From Bacillota bacterium (lineage in GTDB: Bacteria; Bacillota; Clostridia; Peptostreptococcales; Anaerovoracaceae): a stretch of 12,770 nucleotides of DNA. Position numbers and translations under genes: made by a program. The DNA is taken from the NCBI GenBank assembly GCA_017543805.1, contig JAFYFK010000010.1, positions 1 to 12,770 of the forward strand, written 5' to 3'. This document shows positions 6,852 through 12,770 of this stretch, piece after piece. Under the pieces are notes generated by a model that was not told where the DNA came from, did not search any database, and saw nothing but the letters and a program-made list of their open reading frames with translations. How positions within the stretch are numbered: position 1 is the stretch's first letter; each line of letters begins with the position of its first letter.

Positions 6852-8056
6852 TTGATCTTCCTCATGAGACAGATGTAAAAGCCGTCGTGTCCGCCTTCCT
6901 GCGGCAGCAGCGTCTCTTCAGTCCCGATCGCAAAATTACCGTCTTTTTCTATAAATTCCCGCGTGACCTCTTCGTTTTCGTGAGGGTCAAGCGTGCATGT
7001 GCTGTACATGAGCCGTCCGCCCGGCTTAACATAGCGCGCCGCCGTCCGGAGTATGTCTTTCTGCAGCGCCGGAAGCTCTTTTACCGCCCCGGAGGCGTCC
7101 CTGAGTTTAATCTCGGGCTTTCTGCGCAGGACTCCGAGCCCCGAACAGGGAACGTCACAGAGCACGCAGTCCGCCTGTTCTTCGTATTCCGGCATAAACT
7201 CCGAAGCGTCGTGCTGAGACGCATCTATAATGCTTATCCCGAGGCGTTTTGCCTCTTTCTCTATGAGCCCGGCGCGGGCTTCGTAGAGGTCGAAGGCTTT
7301 GATCTGCCCTTCGTTCTTCATCAGCTCCGCGGCAAAGCAGCTTTTTCCGCCGGGAGCCGCGCAGAGATCGAGCATCAGTTCTCCCGGCCTTGGGTCAAGC
7401 ATCTTTACTGCCCGCTGCGACGCCTCGTCCTGTATGGAGAAAAGCCCGTTCTTAAAGTCTTCGCTGTCCGCTGAAAGGCTCTGCGGAACATATCCGTCCG
7501 GCGCTTTCAGCGGGTTTATCCTTATGCTCAGCGGCGGAACGGTATTGCTGATACGCAGCAGCTCTTCCGCCTGTTCTTTTCCGTAAGCCTCTGTCCAAAG
7601 TCTGGCTATCGACTCGTGCGCAGAATACTTTACAGATAAATGTTTTATGTAACCGTGCTCCTTTTCCGGCGTTTTCAGCTTACAGCCGCTTCGCTGGAAG
7701 TTCCTGAGCACCGCGTTCACAAATGCCTTTTTCCCTTTCACGAACTGCTCTGCGAGCTTTACGGTCTCCGAGACCGCGGCGTGTTCCGCGACGCCGTCCA
7801 TCAGCGCCAGCTGATAGAACCCCATTCTCAGGAGATTTCTTTCGGAAATCCCAATCGACGGCTTTTTAAGGAAACCGTCGATGTTGTAGTCCAAGAGCAT
7901 CCGGTTCCGGAGCACCCCGTAGACAAGTTCCCTTATAAACGCAGGAGAATCAGCGTTCCCTCCCGAGATGTACCCGTTGAGGCTGAGGTTAGACCAGGCG
8001 TTCTGCTTATCTATATCCTTCAATATCAAAAATGCAAGACGTCTGTCTTTATCCAT
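6848..8056 (-). CDS. rsmB: 16S rRNA (cytosine(967)-C(5))-methyltransferase RsmB
   Basis: A 402-residue protein with an N-terminal NusB-like RNA-binding domain (about 1-125) and a C-terminal Rossmann methyltransferase domain. Visible motifs are FSIQDEASQ (206-214), the SAM-binding LCAAPGGK (231-238), DVPCSGLG (301-308) and YSTCTLDPHENEE (351-363). C304 and C354 are the two conserved cysteines of m5C RNA methyltransferases; by family rule the TC-motif cysteine (C354) attacks C6 of the base and the PC-motif cysteine (C304) aids release. It is slightly shorter than E. coli RsmB. The ATG is 10 bases after the fmt stop; the only ribosome binding site is a weak AAGG about 12 bases upstream. Its stop overlaps the phosphatase start. 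Confidence 0.95.
   Translation of the reverse strand: MDKDRRLAFLILKDIDKQNAWSNLSLNGYISGGNADSPAFIRELVYGVLRNRMLLDYNIDGFLKKPSIGISERNLLRMGFYQLALMDGVAEHAAVSETVKLAEQFVKGKKAFVNAVLRNFQRSGCKLKTPEKEHGYIKHLSVKYSAHESIARLWTEAYGKEQAEELLRISNTVPPLSIRINPLKAPDGYVPQSLSADSEDFKNGLFSIQDEASQRAVKMLDPRPGELMLDLCAAPGGKSCFAAELMKNEGQIKAFDLYEARAGLIEKEAKRLGISIIDASQHDASEFMPEYEEQADCVLCDVPCSGLGVLRRKPEIKLRDASGAVKELPALQKDILRTAARYVKPGGRLMYSTCTLDPHENEEVTREFIEKDGNFAIGTEETLLPQEGGHDGFYICLMRKIN
6849..6863 (-). promoter_or_regulatory. RBS and TTG start of prpC inside the rsmB 3' end
   Basis: GAGGAAG (6857-6863) lies within the last codons of rsmB, 5 bases before the TTG at 6851-6849. The TTG shares two bases with the rsmB stop TGA (6850-6848). 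This decides the start codon and points to translational coupling. Confidence 0.8.
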
Positions 8057-8066
8057 AAATTATATT

Positions 8067-9011
8067 TTACCTTAAAACAGTCCCAATATCAATTTTATTA
8101 CCCAGAAGAAATGCTTTTATATCCATCGCTTTTTTCCCGGGCATCTGTATGTTCTCAAAGACCACTTCCCCGTCGCCGCAGCTTACGGCGATACCGCTGC
8201 CGTCAGCCCTAAGCACAGTGCCGGGCTCAGCAACCGCAGGTTTCCTGACAAATGAAGCCCTGTGGACCTTCATGTTCTCTTCGCCGTAAACGCAGAAGGA
8301 TCCCGGGCTGGTCTCCATTGCCCGGACAAGGTCGCAGATCTGCCTGCCGGTCTTGGAAAAATCTATATGCGCGTCCTCTTTGAATATCATTTTGGCGTAG
8401 CAGGCCTTTGAATCGTCCTGCGGCACGCGCTTCGCGGTCCCGCCGGCAAGTTCCGGTATGACCTTTAACAGAAGCCGGGCTCCTGTCTCAGAAAGCTCGT
8501 CAAGAAGCTCCGACGCGGTCTTTCCTTCCGCCGGCGTCTGTTCGGAAGCTATCATGTCCCCGCAGTCCAGCTTTTCCGCCATATACATTATGGTGACTCC
8601 GGTCACGTCCTTTCCGTCCATGATCGCGCGCTGCACAGGAGCCGCTCCGCGGTATTCAGGCAGCAGGCTCGCGTGGATATTGACGCAGCCGAGCGGCGGC
8701 AGATCCAGCACTTCTTTTGTGAGTATCTGGCCGTACGCGGCGACTACTATAAGGTCCGGCGCGGCTTTCCTGAGCGCCTCCAGCGCTTCCGGATCGTCCT
8801 TAAGGCGTTCCGGCGTCAGCGTCTCCAGCCCGCGCTCCATGGCGCGAAGCCTCACTGGGCAGGGCTGGACCTTTTTTCCGCGGTTCCTCGCCCTGTCCGG
8901 CTGAGTCAGAACAAGGCGCACATCGTAACCAGCGTCGAGAAGCGCGTCCAGAGGCTTTACCGCAAAGTCAGGCGTCCCCATATAAACTATTTTAAGCGGA
9001 GCGTTCGCCAT
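8067..9011 (-). CDS. fmt: methionyl-tRNA formyltransferase
   Basis: A 314-residue enzyme that transfers a formyl group from 10-formyl-tetrahydrofolate to methionyl-initiator tRNA. The N-terminal domain opens with IVYMGTPDFAVKPL (8-21), and the active site is seen as NIHASLLPEYRGAAPVQRAI (111-130), with N111 and H113, followed by D149 in KLDCGDM. The C-terminal OB-like tRNA-binding domain spans about residues 210-314. The length is normal. The ATG overlaps the def stop by one base (TAATG), with GAGGAA and GGAGGA purine blocks just upstream inside def. The enzyme adds the formyl group that Def, encoded directly before it, later removes. Confidence 0.97.
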   Translation of the reverse strand: MANAPLKIVYMGTPDFAVKPLDALLDAGYDVRLVLTQPDRARNRGKKVQPCPVRLRAMERGLETLTPERLKDDPEALEALRKAAPDLIVVAAYGQILTKEVLDLPPLGCVNIHASLLPEYRGAAPVQRAIMDGKDVTGVTIMYMAEKLDCGDMIASEQTPAEGKTASELLDELSETGARLLLKVIPELAGGTAKRVPQDDSKACYAKMIFKEDAHIDFSKTGRQICDLVRAMETSPGSFCVYGEENMKVHRASFVRKPAVAEPGTVLRADGSGIAVSCGDGEVVFENIQMPGKKAMDIKAFLLGNKIDIGTVLR

Positions 9012-9484
9012 TATTCCTCGTCTTCCTCCGGGTCGTGGTCGTAAAGTTCCTCGGCTTTCGAAGTGTAAAGTATTCCGTCCAGGTGATCCAGCTCGTGGCA
9101 GAATGCCCTCGCGAGCAGATCAGTGCCCTCGTACTCCTTCCATTCGCCTTCCCTGTTCTGGGCGCGCACCTTTACGCGCGCGGGCCTGTGTACCCTGCCC
9201 ATAAGGTCGGGAACGGAAAGGCATGCTTCGATCTCGAACTGGTCGCCCTCTGTCTCCACGAATTCCGGGTTTATCAGCTCGTAGAGTACGTCGTCAAGCT
9301 CTATGACGACCATCCTGCGCAGTATGCCCACCTGGGGCGCCGCAAGTCCTATGCCGCCGGAATCGCGCAGCGTGTCTATCATGTCGTCGAGGACCATTTT
9401 GATGTGGTCGTTGATCTCCGTTATCGGCCTGCATTTCTTGCCAAGTACGGGGTCGCCTTCCTGAACTATCTTTCTGAGTGCCAT
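9011..9484 (-). CDS. def: peptide deformylase
   Basis: A 157-residue metallo-hydrolase that removes the N-formyl group from new proteins. Motif 1 is GIGLAAPQ (44-51), motif 2 is EACLS (86-90, metal ligand C88) and motif 3 is HELDH (130-134, ligands H130 and H134, catalytic E131). Motif 2 has Ala where the textbook form has Gly (EGCLS). The protein ends in an acidic tail (DHDPEEDEE). AGGAG lies 5 bases before the ATG at 9484; the gene starts 12 bases after the priA stop. Confidence 0.97.
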   Translation of the reverse strand: MALRKIVQEGDPVLGKKCRPITEINDHIKMVLDDMIDTLRDSGGIGLAAPQVGILRRMVVIELDDVLYELINPEFVETEGDQFEIEACLSVPDLMGRVHRPARVKVRAQNREGEWKEYEGTDLLARAFCHELDHLDGILYTSKAEELYDHDPEEDEE

Positions 9485-9496
9485 GGTATCTCCTTT

Positions 9497-11503
9497 TTAT
9501 ATCATCGAGTATGGATTTACATCCACGCTCATTAGTTTTGCGGTGTCTTTAGCCTTTGCGTAGACCGTCCTCAGTTCCGAGACCGTGCCGGATATCTCCC
9601 GGCGCCTTCCGGCAGGGACTTTTATAAGCATCTGGTAACGGAACATCCCGTCCACTTTCAGCAGCGTGGTCTTCGCCGGCCCCAGGACATAAACGCCTTC
9701 AGGGAGCTTCCTCCGCAGCCAGGCCGCGCATCTGTCCGCTGACCTTTCGGCCTTTTCCGGGTCTTCGTCAGACACAAGGATGCGGAAGATATCGCTGAAG
9801 GGCGGGTACTGCACCGATCTCCGTATCTTTATCTCATGATCGTAGAACGCCCTGTAGTCTTGCTTTGCAGCTTCCGTGACCGCGGCTTCGTCCGGCTGGC
9901 AGGTCTGTATTATGACCTTCCCGCGCTCGCTGCCGCGTCCGGACCGGCCGGCAGCCTGCGTCAGCAGCTGGAAGCACCTTTCCGCGCTCCGGAAATCCGG
10001 TATGTTCAGCGTAATGTCGGCGCTCATTATCCCGACCAGCTCAACATTGCTGAAGTCCAGCCCCTTGGCGACTATCTGCGTGCCGATAAGAATGTCCGTC
10101 TTTCCGCTTCCGAAGCGTTTCAGGACAGCCTCCAGCTCGCCTTTTTTCTTTAAAGCGTCCAGGTCCAGCCTTTCGATCTTCGCCTCCGGAAAGAGCTCCG
10201 CGGCCTTTTCCTCGACCTGCTGCGTTCCGGTTCCGAAGCGTCCTATAAGCCTGCTTCCGCATTCGGGGCAGACCCGGGGCACCGGGACCCGCCTTCCGCA
10301 GTAATGGCAGATGCACGCTTCCTCGTCCTTGTGATAGGCCATGGATATCCCGCATTCCCCGCATTTTACCACATATCCGCATTCTCTGCAGGAAACAAAC
10401 GAAGAATATCCGCGCCTGTTGAGGAAAAGTATCACCTGTTTCTTAGCCGCGAGCGTTTTCCTTACAGCGTCTTCCAACGCCTCGGAGAACAGCCCGAGGT
10501 TGCCGGACCGGACTTCCGCGCCCATGTCGACTATCTTTACCTCCGGAAGCGGCACGCTGTTGTAGCGTTCCAGCATCTCGATCCGTTTATATATTCCGGT
10601 CTCGCTGCGGTAGTAATCCGTAACGGACGGAGTTGCGCTTCCGAGCACCAGTACGGCCCCGTGCTTCATGCAGCGCTTGAGCGCCACCTCCGCGGCGTCA
10701 TATCTGGGGCTTTTTTCCGACTTGTAGCTGGTCTCGTGTTCCTCGTCGATAATTATTGCGCCTATCGATGAAAACGGCGCGAAAACGGCCGATCTGGCCC
10801 CTATAACGAGCTTTACCTGCCCGGACTCTATTCTCCTGTACTCAACTGTGCGCTGCGCGGCAGTGAGCCTGCTGTGCAGCACAGCCACGGAATCCTTTCC
10901 GAAGCGCGCCACAAAGCGGCTGACGGTCTGGGGCGTAAGGGCGATCTCAGGGACGAGGACTATGGTCCCCTTTCCTTTCTCCGCGGCCTTTCCCGCCACG
11001 CGGAGGTAGACCTCCGTCTTGCCGGAGCCGGTAACGCCGTGCAGGAGGAAAGCTTCGTGCTTTTCAGCGTCCATGCTTTCCGCGATGCGTTCCAGCGCGG
11101 CCTTCTGTTCCCCGTTAAGCCCGGGCGGCGCGTCCGGAGCGGCATCTATATCCGCAAAGGGGTCCTTTGTCCGCCTCTTTACATCGGTATTGGCCGGAAG
11201 GAACAGTTTGACCGCCTCTATATATCTGCAGAGGCAGCGGTTCCTGAGCCACAGCGCGGTGTCCATGGCCTCTTCGGTAAGAGATGTGTCAGGATCGGCC
11301 TCCGCGATCTTCTTAAAGCGCTTAACGCCTTCCGGAGCGCTGTCCGTGACTCTTGCCACATAAGCGTCCGTCATGCGGTTATGGACGGAAAAAGGCACCT
11401 TTACCTTCATCCCCGGCCGCAGGTCTTCTATATCCGACGCGTAGCTGTAGAGCTCGTCCGTAGCGTCTGTATTGTTGTCAACGACGACGTCAGCGTAGAT
11501 CAC
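9497..11503 (-). CDS. priA: primosomal protein N' (PriA replication restart helicase), short form
   Basis: A 668-residue superfamily 2 DNA helicase that reloads the replisome at stalled forks. The 3'-DNA-binding domain (about 1-105) is followed almost at once by the helicase: Walker A GVTGSGKTE (156-164), DEEH (253-256), GSATPS (288-293), and later GTGTQQVEE and QAAGRSGRG. Eight cysteines (372, 375, 381, 384, 399, 402, 412, 415) form two zinc sites. The Walker A lysine is K162, against K230 in E. coli, so about 70 residues are missing where the winged-helix domain would be. The start is GTG at 11503, chosen because GGAGG (11511-11515) lies 7 bases upstream and the reading gives the family-like MIYADVVVDN. 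GTG overlaps the queH stop (GTGA). Confidence 0.96.
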   Translation of the reverse strand: MIYADVVVDNNTDATDELYSYASDIEDLRPGMKVKVPFSVHNRMTDAYVARVTDSAPEGVKRFKKIAEADPDTSLTEEAMDTALWLRNRCLCRYIEAVKLFLPANTDVKRRTKDPFADIDAAPDAPPGLNGEQKAALERIAESMDAEKHEAFLLHGVTGSGKTEVYLRVAGKAAEKGKGTIVLVPEIALTPQTVSRFVARFGKDSVAVLHSRLTAAQRTVEYRRIESGQVKLVIGARSAVFAPFSSIGAIIIDEEHETSYKSEKSPRYDAAEVALKRCMKHGAVLVLGSATPSVTDYYRSETGIYKRIEMLERYNSVPLPEVKIVDMGAEVRSGNLGLFSEALEDAVRKTLAAKKQVILFLNRRGYSSFVSCRECGYVVKCGECGISMAYHKDEEACICHYCGRRVPVPRVCPECGSRLIGRFGTGTQQVEEKAAELFPEAKIERLDLDALKKKGELEAVLKRFGSGKTDILIGTQIVAKGLDFSNVELVGIMSADITLNIPDFRSAERCFQLLTQAAGRSGRGSERGKVIIQTCQPDEAAVTEAAKQDYRAFYDHEIKIRRSVQYPPFSDIFRILVSDEDPEKAERSADRCAAWLRRKLPEGVYVLGPAKTTLLKVDGMFRYQMLIKVPAGRRREISGTVSELRTVYAKAKDTAKLMSVDVNPYSMI

Positions 11504-12072
11504 AGCTCTTCCTCCGGACCCGTTTCAGCGGGGTGCCATCTGGAATACTCGCAGCCGCAGAAATCCTGGCGGTAAAGCCCGTATTGCCTCGACAGCTCTA
11601 TCGAACGCCTGAACCCGTCCTTTTTCTTGTAATTGCCCGCCTCATACGGCACGCCCCATCTCTCCGAGATCTCCGAAGCGATATTCGAGATGACCGCGTA
11701 ATTCTTATGCGGGCTGACGGTAAGCGTGGTGTCGAAGCAGTCAAAGCCGTTCTCTTTTGCGGCCTTCGCGGCCTCTTCAAGGCGCAGCTTAAAGCAGACG
11801 CTGCAGCGCGCCCCGCCTTCCGGCTCGTTTTCCAGGCCCTTGACAGCTTCCAGCCAGCGCTCCGGGTCATACGCCGCGGGTACGAGCTTTACTCCGGGGA
11901 AGGCTTCCGCAAGCAGCCTTTTCTGCTCTGAAAAGCGGTGCTCGTACTCTTTTCTGTCCGTGATGTTAGGGTTATAGTAAAACACCGCGACATCGTAGTC
12001 CGGAAGGAGCCTCTCTATGACGGCGGACGAACACGGCCCGCAGCAGCTGTGCAAAAGCATTGTTTTTTTCAT
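11500..12072 (-). CDS. queH: epoxyqueuosine reductase QueH
   Basis: A 190-residue member of the former DUF208 family, which catalyses the last step of queuosine synthesis (epoxyqueuosine to queuosine in tRNA) and replaces the cobalamin-dependent QueG in many anaerobes. The diagnostic residues are present: LLHSCCGPC (6-14) near the N-terminus, GARCSVCFKLR (87-97), TTLTVSPHKN (115-124), the KKKDGFRRS loop (149-157) and FCGCEYS (171-177). C10, C11, C90 and C93 fit the reported iron-sulfur and metal ligands; C172 and C174 fit the redox pair. It is the first gene of the operon. No good Shine-Dalgarno precedes the ATG at 12072. Confidence 0.93.
   Translation of the reverse strand: MKKTMLLHSCCGPCSSAVIERLLPDYDVAVFYYNPNITDRKEYEHRFSEQKRLLAEAFPGVKLVPAAYDPERWLEAVKGLENEPEGGARCSVCFKLRLEEAAKAAKENGFDCFDTTLTVSPHKNYAVISNIASEISERWGVPYEAGNYKKKDGFRRSIELSRQYGLYRQDFCGCEYSRWHPAETGPEEEL
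11501..11515 (-). promoter_or_regulatory. RBS and GTG start of priA inside the queH 3' end
   Basis: GGAGG (11511-11515) is 7 bases upstream of the GTG at 11503-11501, which overlaps the queH TGA stop in a GTGA. This supports the GTG start and coupled translation. Confidence 0.8.
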
Positions 12073-12140
12073 AACAAATTATTTTACCATTTTATCAAGG
12101 TGTAATAAATAAGAAGTTTCCTTCATGGTATAATCTATCC
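12073..12140. promoter_or_regulatory. divergent promoter region between queH and the topoisomerase gene
   Basis: On the plus strand TGGTATAAT (12126-12134) is an extended -10 element (TGn plus perfect TATAAT) ending 6 bases before the ATG at 12141. There is no good -35, as is usual for extended -10 promoters, and no Shine-Dalgarno, so the transcript should start at or next to the ATG. On the minus strand the queH operon promoter must also lie here or inside the neighbour; a TAAAAT 8 bases before the queH ATG is the best -10, without a convincing -35. Confidence 0.6.
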
Positions 12141-12770
12141 ATGAAACTCATAATCGCAGAAAAACCGATGCTTGCCCGCGCGATAGCCGCGGCAGTCGAC
12201 GGAGACCAGATAAATAAAGACGGCTACATCATCAAGGGAGACTATTCGATAGTCTCGGCTTTCGGCCACCTGCTGACCCTTAAGGATCCGGAGGATTACG
12301 ACCCGCGCTTTTCCAAATGGAAGATGGAGGACCTCCCGATCTATTTCAGCGACTGGGGCAAAAAGCCCGGAGAAGGAAAAGCGGAGCGCTTAAACCTTAT
12401 AGGCGAGCTCCTCAAAGGCGCTGAATGCGTAATTCACGCGGGAGACCCCGACGACGAGGGGCAGTACCTCATAGACGAGATACTCAACTGGTTTTCCTAC
12501 AGAGGGCCGGTCTTAAGGCTCTCCACGGGAGACACCACGGAAGGCGCTCTCAGAAAAGCGCTTTCAAACATGAAGGACAACAGGGAGTTTGAAAGCTCCG
12601 GATGGTCCGCCCACGCCAGGGCTGTGACTGACATAATGGCCGGATACAATTTCAGCCATGAGTATGATGACTACATGCCGAATCCTCACATCCAGAATTA
12701 CCATTGTCTCGGGTCTTATACCGGTATTATGAGTGACCTGATGGCAAGAGGCGACTACCTTCAGATGGTC
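12141..12770 (+). CDS. topB: topoisomerase III-like type IA DNA topoisomerase, divergent, 3' end outside window
   Basis: The first 210 residues of an open frame that reaches the window edge without a stop. The N-terminus is a TOPRIM domain as in topoisomerase III: KLIIAEKPMLARAIA (2-16, with E7), SAFGHLLTL (39-47) and HAGDPDDEGQ (99-108) with metal-binding D102, D104 and E106. Topoisomerase III normally reads HAGDPDREGQ, so the conserved Arg is Asp here. AHARAVTDIMAGYN (157-170) matches the start of domain IV, but the sequence that follows (CLGSYTGIMSDL, about 189-200) only loosely resembles the usual SVGRVQTP segment, and the other two forward frames do not restore it (both reach stops). The catalytic Tyr would lie beyond the window. 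It could be a divergent TopB paralogue or a TOPRIM protein with another role. It is probably leaderless. Confidence 0.75.
   Translation, partial: MKLIIAEKPMLARAIAAAVDGDQINKDGYIIKGDYSIVSAFGHLLTLKDPEDYDPRFSKWKMEDLPIYFSDWGKKPGEGKAERLNLIGELLKGAECVIHAGDPDDEGQYLIDEILNWFSYRGPVLRLSTGDTTEGALRKALSNMKDNREFESSGWSAHARAVTDIMAGYNFSHEYDDYMPNPHIQNYHCLGSYTGIMSDLMARGDYLQMV

Noticed and set aside
6171..6878. 235-residue open frame on the plus strand across the phosphatase gene
   Set aside because: It mirrors the complete PP2C gene on the other strand and shows no recognisable domain; a shadow frame.
8059..8064. TATAAT just ahead of rsmB
   Set aside because: It would start transcription inside the gene and has no -35; probably AT-rich coincidence in the fmt-rsmB gap.

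Overview
The window looks like a chromosomal housekeeping segment from a moderately GC-rich member of the Bacillota, most likely class Clostridia. The basis is gene order: a priA-def-fmt-rsmB-Stp/PrpC-PrkC-rsgA-rpe run is a hallmark of Gram-positive Firmicutes, and the kinase has the membrane-anchored PASTA architecture of that phylum. Genus cannot be fixed from the sequence alone. I see no tRNA, rRNA, CRISPR array, prophage gene or insertion sequence.

Layout, left to right. Positions 1-631 (minus) hold a PrsW-type intramembrane protease that runs off the left edge and carries a single-base frameshift near 384-386; all its catalytic motifs survive in the shifted frame. Positions 688-1827 (minus) encode a cation diffusion facilitator, probably a Mn(II)-type exporter. 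It is divergent from rpsT (1980-2249, plus), and the shared 152-bp spacer holds a near-consensus rpsT promoter whose -35/-10 spacer contains a 14-bp dyad. A bidirectional terminator (2304-2333) separates rpsT from the convergent operon.

Positions 2366-12072 (all minus; transcription order is from high to low coordinate) are one tightly packed operon: queH, priA, def, fmt, rsmB, prpC/stp, prkC, rsgA, rpe. Stop and start codons overlap at four junctions (GTGA, TAATG, TTGA, TGATG), and priA and the phosphatase use GTG and TTG starts backed by good Shine-Dalgarno sites. The genes link translation start and N-terminal Met processing (Fmt adds formyl to initiator tRNA, Def removes it), rRNA modification and 30S maturation (RsmB, RsgA), tRNA queuosine synthesis (QueH), replication restart (PriA), pentose phosphate metabolism (Rpe), and a reversible Ser/Thr phosphorylation pair (PrkC/PrpC) that senses cell-wall fragments. 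The only sizeable gap in the operon, between rsgA and rpe, is filled by a 139-nt imperfect palindrome (3056-3194) with 17-bp perfect arms and two nested helices.

Positions 12141-12770 (plus) begin a divergent topoisomerase III-like gene, transcribed away from queH and running off the right edge. It appears leaderless (extended -10 element placing the transcript start at the ATG) and differs from consensus in both recognisable motifs. The best candidates for something undescribed are the 139-nt palindromic element, the dyad between the transporter and rpsT, and the unusual topoisomerase; the rest is conventional.
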